Positions 17,352 to 25,191 of a stretch of DNA of 64,000 nt are shown here, in pieces. The notes beneath the pieces were generated by a model that was given only the letters and a program-made list of their open reading frames with translations, ran no database searches and was not told the DNA's origin. The stretch's first letter is position 1; each line of letters opens with the position of its first letter. A program made the position numbers and the translations under genes. The DNA comes from Streptomyces aurantiogriseus (GTDB lineage: Bacteria; Actinomycetota; Actinomycetes; Streptomycetales; Streptomycetaceae), in contig NZ_BMSX01000003.1 in NCBI RefSeq assembly GCF_014649375.1, forward strand, positions 310,001-374,000, given 5' to 3'.

Positions 17352-18025
17352 TGAGGGGCGTCCAGGCGGTAGCCGACTCCGCGGACGGTACGGATCAGGG
17401 TGGGGGAGGAGGGGACGTCCTCGACCTTGGCGCGCAGCCGCTGGACGCACGCGTCCACGAGCCGGGAGTCGCCCAGGTAGTCGTGCTCCCAGACCAGGCG
17501 CAGCAGCTGCTGCCGGGACAGCGCCTGACCGGGGCGCCGGCTCAGCTCCAGCAGCAGCCGCAGCTCGGTCGGGGTGAGCTGGAGGTCCTCGCCGTTCTTC
17601 GTCACCGTCATCGCCGCGCGGTCGATGACGAGGCTGCCGAAGGTCGCCGAGTCGTTCGACTCGCGCTCCCCGCGCCGCAGCACGGCCCGGATCCGGGCGT
17701 CCAGCACCCGGCCCTGCACCGGCTTCACCACGTAGTCGTCGGCGCCGGACTCCAGCCCGACCACCACGTCGATGTCGTCGCTGCGCGCGGTGAGCAGGAT
17801 GATCGGCAGCTGGTCGGTGCGCCGGATGCGCCGGCACACCTCGAAGCCGTCGATGCCGGGCAGCATCACGTCCAAAACGATCAGATCCGGCCGCTGCTCG
17901 CGCAGCAGCTTCAGACCGTCCTCACCGCTCGCAGCGGTCGCCACACGGTGTCCCTGGCGCGTCAGTGAGAGCTCCAGGGCCGTACGGATGGCGTCGTCGT
18001 CCTCGATCAGCAACAGGGAAGGCAC
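17348..18025 (-). CDS. afsQ1: response regulator AfsQ1
   Basis: 225-residue OmpR/PhoB-type regulator. The receiver domain has acidic residues 9-11 (EDDD) and phospho-acceptor Asp52 ('VLDVMLPG'), with Lys in 'DYVVKPVQG'. The C-terminal winged HTH ends in 'RTVRGVGYRLD'. The GTG start at 18025 gives PSLLLIEDDD at once, matching AfsQ1; an ATG at 18043 is less likely. It overlaps afsQ2 by 4 bp. It is expected to bind GTnAC-n6-GTnAC boxes, one of which is at 18178-18193 before sigQ. Confidence 0.96.
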   Translation of the reverse strand: MPSLLLIEDDDAIRTALELSLTRQGHRVATAASGEDGLKLLREQRPDLIVLDVMLPGIDGFEVCRRIRRTDQLPIILLTARSDDIDVVVGLESGADDYVVKPVQGRVLDARIRAVLRRGERESNDSATFGSLVIDRAAMTVTKNGEDLQLTPTELRLLLELSRRPGQALSRQQLLRLVWEHDYLGDSRLVDACVQRLRAKVEDVPSSPTLIRTVRGVGYRLDAPQ

Positions 18026-18164
18026 GGGCTCATTCTGGCCCATGGAGGTGCTGTCGTTCGACCTGTGGGCCGGGCTCATGTGCAAGGCGGTGTCCGCGCA
18101 GGTCATCGCGGGTGCGTGGCGCCGGTCGTAACGCCGATGGCTGTGAGCTCGCTGTGGTGTCGCC

Positions 18165-18193
18165 GTGACAGGGCCCTGTGACAGGTCTGTGAC
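18165..18193 (+). promoter_or_regulatory. AfsQ1-box cluster before sigQ
   Basis: Three GTGAC repeats at 18165, 18178 and 18189. The last two form GTGAC-AGGTCT-GTGAC, an exact match to the published AfsQ1 box GTnAC-n6-GTnAC. The cluster lies 120 bp upstream of sigQ and about 140 bp from the divergent afsQ1 start. Confidence 0.8.
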
Positions 18194-18312
18194 AGTCGAC
18201 GGACACGGCGATGAAGTGGCGTGGGCAAGCTTTTCGGCACAGGCAAGGCAGCACCACGCCGAGCCGACCGCACCAGACCGAAACACCGGAAGTCCACGAC
18301 GGGGGGCGCAAG

Positions 18313-19050
18313 ATGAACACGCTGCACGGACTGAGCACCAGCGCAGTGGTCACGCGTCTGCACGACGTGCACCGGGGTTCCGAGAAGTCCGGTGCCGTGA
18401 GCGGGCGGGGGTGCGCTCGCGGCACCGGGCGTCAGCACACCACGTACATGACGGTGGTTGACGCACACACGGGGGAAGCGCACGGGGGATCCGCGTACAG
18501 GGAGGACACGGGGGAGCGCCGCTCGCTGTCGGAGGCGGAGTTCACCGCCTACGTCCAGGAGCGCCGCGCCTCCCTGTACGCCACCGCCTACCACCTCACC
18601 GGTGACCGCTTCGAGGCCGAGGACCTGCTGCAGAGCGCGCTGTTCTCGACCTACCGGGCCTGGGACCGGATCAGTGACAAGGCGGCCGTCGGGGGTTACC
18701 TGCGGCGGACGATGACCAACCTGCACATCAGCGCGTGGCGCCGCCGCAAGCTGAACGAGTACCCGACCGAGGAACTGCCGGAGACGCCCGGCGACACGGA
18801 CGCGATGCGCGGCACCGAACTGCGCGCGGTCCTGTGGCAGGCGCTGGCCCGGCTGCCCGAACTCCAGCGCACCATGCTGGTCCTGCGTTACTACGAGGGC
18901 CGCACGGACCCGGAGATCGCGGAGATCCTCGACATCAGTGTCGGCACGGTGAAGTCCAGCATCTGGCGGTCGCTCCGCCGGCTGCGCGAGGACGAGGTCC
19001 TCAGCTTCGGCCGTGACGAGGAGGACGCCTTCGGCGAGCTCGTCGCCTGA
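18313..19050 (+). CDS. sigQ: RNA polymerase sigma factor SigQ
   Basis: 245-residue SigE-type (SACE/ECF) sigma factor divergent from afsQ1. Region 2 is near residues 80-145 ('YATAYHLTGDRFEAEDLLQSALFSTYRAWD'-like stretch), and region 4 near 185-235 ('LPELQRTMLVLRYYEG', 'EIAEILDISVGTVKSSIWRS'). The first ~65 residues are not part of the sigma fold. ATG 18313 (MNTLHG) follows a purine-rich GGGGGGCGCAAG; ATG 18448 (MTVVDAHTG) would remove the odd N-terminus and cannot be excluded. In S. coelicolor SigQ is an AfsQ1 target that counteracts AfsQ1 effects. Several ACGGGGGA repeats lie in its 5' coding part and downstream. Confidence 0.93.
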   Translation: MNTLHGLSTSAVVTRLHDVHRGSEKSGAVSGRGCARGTGRQHTTYMTVVDAHTGEAHGGSAYREDTGERRSLSEAEFTAYVQERRASLYATAYHLTGDRFEAEDLLQSALFSTYRAWDRISDKAAVGGYLRRTMTNLHISAWRRRKLNEYPTEELPETPGDTDAMRGTELRAVLWQALARLPELQRTMLVLRYYEGRTDPEIAEILDISVGTVKSSIWRSLRRLREDEVLSFGRDEEDAFGELVA

Positions 19051-19052
19051 GG

Positions 19053-19215
19053 CTCACGGGGGAGCCGGCTCCGTTCAGGGAAGCCGGTGAACGGGGGAAA
19101 CACGGGGGAGCGGTACCGGGGGGAACCCAACGGGGGACGTTCGGGGGAGCGGTACCGCACACAGCACGGGGGAAGCACCACCCGGGGGGAACGTGGGGAA
19201 ACGGGGGAGCACCGA
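19053..19215 (+). repeat. ACGGGGGA-type G-tract array after sigQ
   Basis: About nine runs of five or six G in a CGGGGGA(A/G) context, including two copies of CGGGGGAGCGGTACCG. Four further units lie around 18300 and 18469-18515 in the 5' part of sigQ. No frame is plausible as a gene here. Confidence 0.7.
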
Positions 19216-19218
19216 AGG

Positions 19219-19257
19219 AGCGGGACTGGAGGGCCGGGGGGTCCGTCCAGTCCCGCT
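19219..19257. terminator. bidirectional terminator between sigQ and the kinase gene
   Basis: A 12-bp perfect stem (AGCGGGACTGGA and complement) around a 15-nt G/C-rich loop, ending in CGCTTTC. It lies between convergent genes. Confidence 0.85.
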
Positions 19258-19279
19258 TTCGCATGCTCCAGCGCGGGGT

Positions 19280-19918
19280 CTACACCGCCGTACGCGCCGT
19301 CGAGGCGCAGTGGCCCGCCGCCGCGGACGCCAGGCGGCCCATGGCCTCGTCGCGGTCGCAGGCGTACGCGCCGAGGGCGGTCTGGCGGGCCACGATGGAG
19401 CGCTCGGCGCGCATCAGGCGCCAGCCGCGACGCAGCAGGAAGGGGACCGACTTGCGGCCCTCCTTCAGGTCCCGCAGGAACCGGCGGCGGAAGGTCTTCA
19501 TCGGGCCGCGGCTCAGGCACAGCGCGTCGGCCAGCACGCCCAGTTCCCGGCAGCGGCTCACGATCTCGGCGGCGAAGATGCCCTCCGCGATGAACAGCGG
19601 GGTCCGCCCGACCTCGATCGTCTCCTCGCCGGTGCGGGCGCTGAGGGCGATGTCGTAGACGGGGACGTTCGTACGGCCCGTGCGGCACAGGTCGGTGATC
19701 GCGGCGATCGCCGTGTCCGCGTCCCAGGAGTCCGGGTGGTCCCAGTCGATGTCGGAGCTCCCCGCCACCAGCGGCAGCGTCGGATCGTCGCCCTCCTTGT
19801 AGAAGTCGTCGAGCCGCAGCACCGGGAGGCCGGAGCGGGCCGCGAGGAGGGACTTGCCGGAGCCGGAAGGGCCGCAGAGCAGCGCGACTCGCGTGGGTAT
19901 GGGCGGATGGGAACTCAC
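19280..19918 (-). CDS. uridine kinase-like P-loop protein
   Basis: 212-residue P-loop NTPase of the uridine kinase/phosphoribulokinase type. The Walker A is 'GPSGSGKS' near residues 16-23, then 'LRLDDFYKEGDDPTLP' carries the Asp-Asp substrate site typical of uridine kinases, and 'DWDHPDSWD' follows. It probably phosphorylates uridine or cytidine, but other small substrates are possible because the C-terminal part differs from udk. GTG 19918 is the likely start (SSHPPIPTRVALLCG); the frame is open to ATG 19987 without a good RBS. It fits the nucleoside-salvage theme of the window. Confidence 0.75.
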   Translation of the reverse strand: MSSHPPIPTRVALLCGPSGSGKSLLAARSGLPVLRLDDFYKEGDDPTLPLVAGSSDIDWDHPDSWDADTAIAAITDLCRTGRTNVPVYDIALSARTGEETIEVGRTPLFIAEGIFAAEIVSRCRELGVLADALCLSRGPMKTFRRRFLRDLKEGRKSVPFLLRRGWRLMRAERSIVARQTALGAYACDRDEAMGRLASAAAGHCASTARTAV

Positions 19919-20046
19919 GGGACACCAGTGTGGGGCATCGATCGGGCCGCGAACGACCCCGTGGGGCGGCTTTGATGCGCGTGTCACATCTCAACTACCC
20001 TTCGTGTCGCCCTGATTACCTACCGCACCAGAAAGCGGGCACCGCG

Positions 20047-20439
20047 ATGGTCCGACACGACTCCACCCCGACCCCGACCGGCCGGCGCGCCCTGATCGCC
20101 CTCGCGACGGCGGGGGCGGCGCTGGGCGCGGGCGCGGGGACGGCCGCGGCCGCCGCGGAACCGGTCCTGGACGGGGCGCGCACGCGTCCCGCCTCGCTCG
20201 GCCACGTCGCCCCGCAGGGGCCGACCGGCGCCGTCGGCCACGTCACCGGCCCCGTCTCCCGTCTCAGGCCCAACCCCCTCGCAGGCACCGGCGTCGACCC
20301 CCTCGACAACGGCGTCGGCACCCAGATCGCCGACTTCCGGCCGCTGACCTCGAAGGATCTGACCGGGCCGGTGGCGCAGGCGGAGTCGGTGGGGGCGATT
20401 CCGGTGGTGGGGCCGGCGGCCGGGTCGCTGGGCGGCTGA
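20047..20439 (+). CDS. small secreted protein of unknown function
   Basis: 130 residues with a twin-arginine-like start ('TPTGRRALIALATAG', Arg-Arg near residues 13-14) and a hydrophobic Ala-rich core ending at about residue 38, then a mature part of about 90 residues rich in Pro, Gly and Val without Cys. No family is recognised. The size and composition resemble the protein at 13526, but I see no convincing homology between them. ATG 20047 begins the signal peptide. A terminator follows. Confidence 0.7.
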   Translation: MVRHDSTPTPTGRRALIALATAGAALGAGAGTAAAAAEPVLDGARTRPASLGHVAPQGPTGAVGHVTGPVSRLRPNPLAGTGVDPLDNGVGTQIADFRPLTSKDLTGPVAQAESVGAIPVVGPAAGSLGG

Positions 20440-20456
20440 GCGCCCCGGCCTGACCG

Positions 20457-20499
20457 AGAGAGCCGCGCCGCCCCTGGACGGAGGGGAGACGCGGCTCTC
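20457..20499. terminator. bidirectional terminator
   Basis: A 10-bp perfect stem GAGAGCCGCG with its complement encloses a smaller CCCCT/AGGGG hairpin. It stands between convergent genes ending at 20439 and 20515. Confidence 0.85.
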
Positions 20500-20514
20500 C
20501 GACGGTGTGCCGGG

Positions 20515-21408
20515 TCAGTACGACGAGCCCGACGCGCCCAGCGACCCCGTCGGGTGCCAGACCGTCTTCGTCTCCAGGAACGCCGTCATGCGGTCGATAC
20601 CGGGCGTCGCGGACCAGTCGTCCACAGGCTGTGGACGCAGGACGCGCTTGAGGTTGTCCGCCGCGGCGATCTCCAGCTCCTTGGCGAGGGCCTCGTCGGC
20701 GCCCGCGAGGTCGATCGCGTTGACGTCCTGGTGGGCGGCCAGGGGCGCCGCGATCTCCGCCGTACGGCCGGAGAGGACGTTGACCACGCCGCCGGGGACG
20801 TCGGAGGTGGCCAGGACCTCGCCCAGGGACAGGGCCGGGAGCGGGGACCTCTCGCTCGCGATCACGATCGCCGTGTTGCCGGTCGCGATCACCGGGGCGA
20901 CCACCGAGACCAGGCCCAGGAACGACGACTCCTGCGGGGCCACGACGGCCACCACGCCGGTCGGCTCGGGGGAGGACAGGTTGAAGTACGGGCCCGCCAC
21001 CGGGTTGCCGCCGCCCACCACCTGGGCGATCTTGTCCGTCCAGCCCGCGTACCAGACCCAGCGGTCGATCGTGGCCCCCACCTGCTCGGCGGCCTTCGAC
21101 TTCGACAGGCCCTCGGCGTCGGCGACCTCGTGGACGAACTGTGCCTTGCGGCCCTCCAGCATCTCGGCGACGCGGTAGAGGATCTGGCCGCGGTTGTACG
21201 CCGTCGCGCCGGACCAGCCACCGAACGCCTTGCGGGCGGCGACCACCGCGTCACGGGCGTCCTTGCGGGAGGAGAGGGGCGCGTTCGCCAGCCACTTGCC
21301 CTTTGCGTCGGTCACCTCGTACACCCGGCCGCTCTCGGAACGCGGGAACTTCCCGCCGACGTACAGCTTGTAGGTCTTGAACACACTGAGACGGTCAACT
21401 GCACTCAT
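20515..21408 (-). CDS. truncated aldehyde dehydrogenase-family protein lacking the catalytic half
   Basis: 297 residues, only the N-terminal, NAD-binding part of an ALDH ('VGGKFPRSESGRVYEV' near 17-32, 'NPVAGPYFNLSSPEPTGVVAVVAPQESS' around 130-157, 'ATGNTAIVIASERSP' near 173). It ends before the catalytic Cys loop, and the region of the general-base Glu is not recognisable, so it is unlikely to be an enzyme alone. It abuts the full-length ALDH gene (stop TAA directly followed by ATG), in an operon deoC-ALDH-this gene. This arrangement, a catalytic ALDH followed by a pseudo-ALDH, resembles the two domains of ALDH16 split into two genes (inference). A structural or regulatory partner role is likely. 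Confidence 0.82.
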   Translation of the reverse strand: MSAVDRLSVFKTYKLYVGGKFPRSESGRVYEVTDAKGKWLANAPLSSRKDARDAVVAARKAFGGWSGATAYNRGQILYRVAEMLEGRKAQFVHEVADAEGLSKSKAAEQVGATIDRWVWYAGWTDKIAQVVGGGNPVAGPYFNLSSPEPTGVVAVVAPQESSFLGLVSVVAPVIATGNTAIVIASERSPLPALSLGEVLATSDVPGGVVNVLSGRTAEIAAPLAAHQDVNAIDLAGADEALAKELEIAAADNLKRVLRPQPVDDWSATPGIDRMTAFLETKTVWHPTGSLGASGSSY

Positions 21409-22866
21409 TTATCGCTCGCCCTCCGGGCTCGACGGGGCGAGGTACGCCTCCAGGCCGTGGCGGCCGCCTTCGCGGCCGAAGCCCGACTCCTTGTAACCGC
21501 CGAACGGCGAGGTCGGGTCGAACTTGTTGAACGTGTTGGACCAGACGACACCGGCCCGGAGCTTGTTCGCCACCGCGAGGATGCGGGAGCCCTTCTCCGT
21601 CCAGATGCCGGCGGACAGGCCGTAAGGGGTGTTGTTGGCCTTGGCGACGGCCTCGTCCGGGGTGCGGAAGGTGAGGACGGACAGGACCGGGCCGAAGATC
21701 TCGTCGCGGGCGACGGTGTGCGCCTGGGTGACGTTCGTGAAGAGCGTCGGGGCGAACCAGTAGCCGGAGGTGGGGAGTTCGCAGGCCGGGGACCAGCGTT
21801 CGGCGCCCTCCGCCTCGCCCTGGTCGGCGAGGGTGGTGATGCGCGCGAGCTGTTCCGCGGAGTTGATCGCGCCGATGTCCGTGTTCTTGTCCAGCGGGTC
21901 GCCCAGCCGGAGCGTGGAGAGGCGGCGCTTCAGCGACTCCAGCAGCTCGTCGTGGATCGACTCCTGGACCAGGAGACGGCTGCCCGCGCAGCAGACCTGG
22001 CCCTGGTTGAAGAAGATGCCGTTGACGATGCCCTCGACGGCCTGGTCGATCGGGGCGTCGTCGAAGACGATGTTGGCGCCCTTGCCGCCCAGTTCGAGGG
22101 TGAGCTTCTTGCGGGTGCCCGCGACCGTACGCGCGATCTCCTTGCCGACGGCCGTGGAGCCGGTGAAGGCGACCTTGTCGATGTCGGGGTGGGCGACGAG
22201 GGCGGCGCCCGTCCGTCCGTCGCCCGTGACGATGTTGACGACGCCCTTCGGCAGGCCCGCCTGGCGGCAGATGTCCGCGAAGAACAGGGCCGAGAGGGGG
22301 GTCGTCTCCGCCGGCTTCAGGACGACCGTGTTGCCGGTGGCCAGGGCCGGGGCGATCTTCCACGCGAGCATCAGCAGGGGGAAGTTCCAGGGGATGACCT
22401 GGCCCGCGACGCCCAGCGGCCTCGGGTTCCGGCCGAACCCGGCGTGGTCGAGCTTGTCGGCCCAGCCCGCGTAGTAGAAGAAGTGCGCGGCGACCAGGGG
22501 GAGGTCGGCGTCGCGCGTCTCCTTGATGGGCTTGCCGTTGTCCAGGGTCTCCAGGACGGCCAGCTCGCGGCTGCGCTCCTGGATGATGCGGGCGATACGG
22601 AAGAGGTACTTCGCGCGCTCGGAGCCGGGCAGCGCCGACCACTTCTCGAAGGCCTTGCGGGCGGCCCTGACCGCGCGGTCCACGTCCTCGGCATCGGCCT
22701 GCGCGATCTCCGACAGCACCTCCTCGGTGCTCGGCGAGACCGTCTTGAAGACTTTGCCGCCGGCCGCCTCGGTGAACTCGCCGTCGATGAACAGGCCGTA
22801 GGAAGGGGCGATGTCGACGACCGAGCGGGACTCGGGCGCCGGTGCGTACTCGAATGCGGATGCCAT
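21409..22866 (-). CDS. aldehyde dehydrogenase (NAD(P)+)
   Basis: 485-residue complete ALDH. It shows 'VIPWNFPLLMLAWKIAPALA' near 145-164, the Glu base in 'LELGGKGANIVFDD' near 252-265, and the catalytic Cys in 'NQGQVCCAGSRL' near 284-295. It lies 5 bp after deoC in the same direction and probably oxidises acetaldehyde made by deoxyribose-phosphate aldolase to acetate, though broad-range aldehydes are possible. It is followed without a gap by the truncated ALDH paralogue. Confidence 0.92.
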   Translation of the reverse strand: MASAFEYAPAPESRSVVDIAPSYGLFIDGEFTEAAGGKVFKTVSPSTEEVLSEIAQADAEDVDRAVRAARKAFEKWSALPGSERAKYLFRIARIIQERSRELAVLETLDNGKPIKETRDADLPLVAAHFFYYAGWADKLDHAGFGRNPRPLGVAGQVIPWNFPLLMLAWKIAPALATGNTVVLKPAETTPLSALFFADICRQAGLPKGVVNIVTGDGRTGAALVAHPDIDKVAFTGSTAVGKEIARTVAGTRKKLTLELGGKGANIVFDDAPIDQAVEGIVNGIFFNQGQVCCAGSRLLVQESIHDELLESLKRRLSTLRLGDPLDKNTDIGAINSAEQLARITTLADQGEAEGAERWSPACELPTSGYWFAPTLFTNVTQAHTVARDEIFGPVLSVLTFRTPDEAVAKANNTPYGLSAGIWTEKGSRILAVANKLRAGVVWSNTFNKFDPTSPFGGYKESGFGREGGRHGLEAYLAPSSPEGER

Positions 22867-22871
22867 GGTGA

Positions 22872-23864
22872 TCAGTCCACCGTCACGTAGTCGGGGCCGG
22901 AGTAGCGGCCGGTGGCCAGCTTCTGACGCTGCATCAGCAGATCGTTCAGGAGCGAGGAGGCGCCGAAGCGGAACCAGTGGTTGTCCAGCCAGTCCTCGCC
23001 CACGGTCTCGTTGACCAGGACCAGGAACTTGATGGCGTCCTTGGAGGTGCGGATGCCGCCGGCCGGCTTCACGCCGACCTGTACCCCGGTCTGTGTCCGG
23101 AAGTCGCGGACGGCTTCCAGCATGAGCAGGGTGTTCGCGGGCGTGGCGTTCACCGCCACCTTGCCGGTCGACGTCTTGATGAAGTCCGCGCCGGCGAGCA
23201 TGCCGAGCCAGCTGGCGCGGCGGATGTTGTCGTACGTCGACAGCTCACCCGTCTCGAAGATGACCTTCAGCCGGGCGGACGTGCCGCAGACCTCCCGCAC
23301 GGCGACGATCTCGTCGTACACCTTCAGGTACTTGCCCGCGAGGAAGGCCCCGCGGTCGATGACCATGTCGACCTCGTCGGCGCCCGCGGCGACGGCCTCG
23401 CGGACGTCCGCGAGCTTCACGTCCAGGGCGGCGCGGCCGGCCGGGAACGCCGTGGCGACGGAGGCGACCTTGACGCCGGAGCCCGCGACGGCCGCCTTGG
23501 CGGTGGCGACCATGTCGGGGTAGACGCAGACGGCCGCGGTCGACGGCGTCGTACGGTCGGTCGGGTCGGGGTGGACCGCCTTCGCGCCGAGCGCCCGGAC
23601 CTTGCCCGGGGTGTCCGCGCCTTCCAGCGTCGTCAGGTCGACCATCGAGATGGCGAGGTCGATGGCGTACGCCTTCGCGGTCGTCTTGATGGAACGGGTG
23701 CCGAGGGATGCGGCGCGCGCCTCCAGGCCGACCGCGTCGACGCCGGGCAGCCCGTGGAGGAAGCGGCGCAGCGTGCTGTCGGACGTGGTGACGTCCGCGA
23801 GGGCGTGTGCGCTGGGGGTACCTCCCACGCGTTCAGCAGTGGGGGAGGGTGCATTGGTGGGCAT
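22872..23864 (-). CDS. deoC: deoxyribose-phosphate aldolase
   Basis: 330-residue class I aldolase that cleaves 2-deoxyribose-5-phosphate to glyceraldehyde-3-phosphate and acetaldehyde. The Schiff-base Lys lies in 'GADFIKTSTGKV' near residue 228, and the second active-site Lys in 'VGVKPAGGIRTSKDA' near 262. It belongs to the longer (actinobacterial/eukaryotic) DERA group. Near the N-terminus, residues 5-18 ('APSPTAERVGGTPS') are encoded by a palindromic repeat at 23814-23849 and look like an insertion. The start is ATG 23864. A CTACGCGCGTAG palindrome lies 20 bp upstream. Operon with two ALDH genes. Confidence 0.95.
   Translation of the reverse strand: MPTNAPSPTAERVGGTPSAHALADVTTSDSTLRRFLHGLPGVDAVGLEARAASLGTRSIKTTAKAYAIDLAISMVDLTTLEGADTPGKVRALGAKAVHPDPTDRTTPSTAAVCVYPDMVATAKAAVAGSGVKVASVATAFPAGRAALDVKLADVREAVAAGADEVDMVIDRGAFLAGKYLKVYDEIVAVREVCGTSARLKVIFETGELSTYDNIRRASWLGMLAGADFIKTSTGKVAVNATPANTLLMLEAVRDFRTQTGVQVGVKPAGGIRTSKDAIKFLVLVNETVGEDWLDNHWFRFGASSLLNDLLMQRQKLATGRYSGPDYVTVD
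23814..23849. repeat. palindromic repeat inside the 5' end of deoC
   Basis: On the plus strand it starts GGGGGTACCTCCCACGC and ends CAGTGGGGGAGGG; inverted ends of the same type as the element in the dnaN paralogue (7881-7922). It is in frame with deoC. Confidence 0.65.
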
Positions 23865-23883
23865 GGTCACCAGACGAGCATAT

Positions 23884-23895
23884 CTACGCGCGTAG
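23884..23895. promoter_or_regulatory. CTACGCGCGTAG operator upstream of deoC
   Basis: Perfect 12-bp palindrome identical to those before add and punA, 20 bp before the deoC ATG. The neighbouring TGTACACCCCG (23901-23911) also occurs next to the add site (12184-12194). Confidence 0.75.
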
Positions 23896-24001
23896 CGGCT
23901 GTACACCCCGAAGGCGGCTCCTTGAGAGAGCGGGGACGGATCCCTTCCGGGGTGCCCGGCCGGGTCGGCCCGGCGTCGCGGGCTGCGGCAGAATCGGGGC
24001 C

Positions 24002-24724
24002 ATGACGAGCCCGGAAGACCAGTCACCAGCGCCGCAGCCCCCGGTCCCCGAGTCCAAGGACCGCATCTACCGGTCGCCCGCGGGCATCGCCGGTGGTGTG
24101 CTGCTGCTCGGGCTCGTCGGCTGGATCGGTATCGACGCGATCGTCGCGGGGGACGGGCGCACGCCCTGGCTGGCGCTCGCGACGCTGATCCTGCTGGTGC
24201 CGCTGATCGTCGCGTTCACCCTGCGGCCGGCCGTGTTCGCGAGCGAGGACCGGCTGCGGGTGCGCAATCCCCTCCGGGTGATCGTGCTGCCCTGGGGGCA
24301 GGTCGCCTCGCTGCGGGCCGGGTACTCCAACGAGGTCGTCGCCACCTCGGGGACGAAGTACCAGCTGTGGTCGATCCCCGTCTCGCTGCGGGCCCGCAAC
24401 AAGGCGGCCCGGCGGGAGTCGCGGATCGCGGCGGAGCGGGCCGGCGAGCGGCAGGGGCGGAGTGGCCGGGGAGCCGGGGGGCTCGGCGGCTTCGGTGGAT
24501 TCGGAGGCGGGGCGTCCCCGCGTGCGGGGGCCGGTGCCGGTGTCCCGGACGGGCCGGTGCGGGCCGAGAGCGACAAGATCATGCATGAGCTGCGGGAGCT
24601 GTGGGAGACGCGGCAGAAGGAGGAGAGCGCCCAGGGCGAGGTGACCGTGCGGTGGGCCTGGGAGATCATGGGGCCCGCTCTCGCGGGGGCTGTGGTGCTG
24701 GGGATTCTGCTGGCTGTGGGGTGA
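24002..24724 (+). CDS. PH-domain-containing membrane protein
   Basis: 240 residues. Two hydrophobic helices near residues 27-48 and 57-75 are followed by a bacterial PH-like (DUF, bPH2-type) region 'SEDRLRVRNPLRVIVLPWGQ' near 82-101 and an Arg/Gly-rich, probably disordered segment (about 140-185, with GGFGGFGGG). A final hydrophobic segment near 220-240 ends the protein. Function is unknown; such proteins are common in actinobacteria. ATG 24002 is preceded by GGGGC. Confidence 0.75.
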   Translation: MTSPEDQSPAPQPPVPESKDRIYRSPAGIAGGVLLLGLVGWIGIDAIVAGDGRTPWLALATLILLVPLIVAFTLRPAVFASEDRLRVRNPLRVIVLPWGQVASLRAGYSNEVVATSGTKYQLWSIPVSLRARNKAARRESRIAAERAGERQGRSGRGAGGLGGFGGFGGGASPRAGAGAGVPDGPVRAESDKIMHELRELWETRQKEESAQGEVTVRWAWEIMGPALAGAVVLGILLAVG

Positions 24725-25191
24725 GGCCGGGGGAGGTGTCGCGGCGACGGTACTCGGGCGGTGCCGCGCGACGGGCCCTCTGAGGGTGCCGTCGGCTGCC
24801 GTGAGGACGGTCTTGACGTCGCAGTAGGCGGTGCTGCCCTTCGGGCGGAACTGCAGCTTCACGGGGAGGCCGGCCCCGGCGGCGGCCGACGTGCCGGTCG
24901 CCCAGCTCGCGTGCCGCATGCCACCGGTGACGGTGAGCGTCCTGCCCCACTTCACCGGCTCGGGAGCGGCGTCTGCGGTCACCTGGGTCGCGCCGTCGGC
25001 CGGGGCGGTGCCGGGTCACTGCCCCGCCCGGCAGCCCCGCCCCCGCGCCCTCACCGTCCCCGGGCAGGACCACCGCGTCACCGCAGGGCGAGCCGACGGA
25101 CCAGTCACCCCCGGCACCCCCGACCGCGTCGCCGCGCCCCGCCACCACGCCCGCCCGGCCCTCGCCGAAGCCGACGCCCGAGCCGTCCGCC
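24725..25191. other. 467-bp region without an intact gene
   Basis: It holds, on the minus strand, a fragment of a secreted-protein repeat domain (24776-24982) and, on the plus strand from about 25021, a Pro/Ser/Thr-rich open frame leading without a stop into the sortase-like ORF. The two halves appear to be remnants of different genes joined near 25015. Confidence 0.5.
24776..24982 (-). pseudogene. fragment of a secreted calcium-binding-protein-like repeat domain
   Basis: About 69 codons read as 'VKWGRTLTVTGGMRHASW' followed by 'LPVKLQFRPKGSTAYCDVK' and 'TVLTAADGTLRG'. This pattern (a 'G.TLTVTG.L..A.W' strand followed by 'V.L.FRPKG...Y..VKTV') recurs in Streptomyces secreted proteins with Ig-like repeats. 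No signal peptide or start precedes it and the domain is cut after DGTLRG, so it is probably a remnant. Confidence 0.4.

Noticed and set aside
13526..20439. Homology between the two small secreted proteins at 13526 and 20047
   Set aside because: They share size, signal peptide and Gly/Pro/Val-rich composition but no alignable motif.
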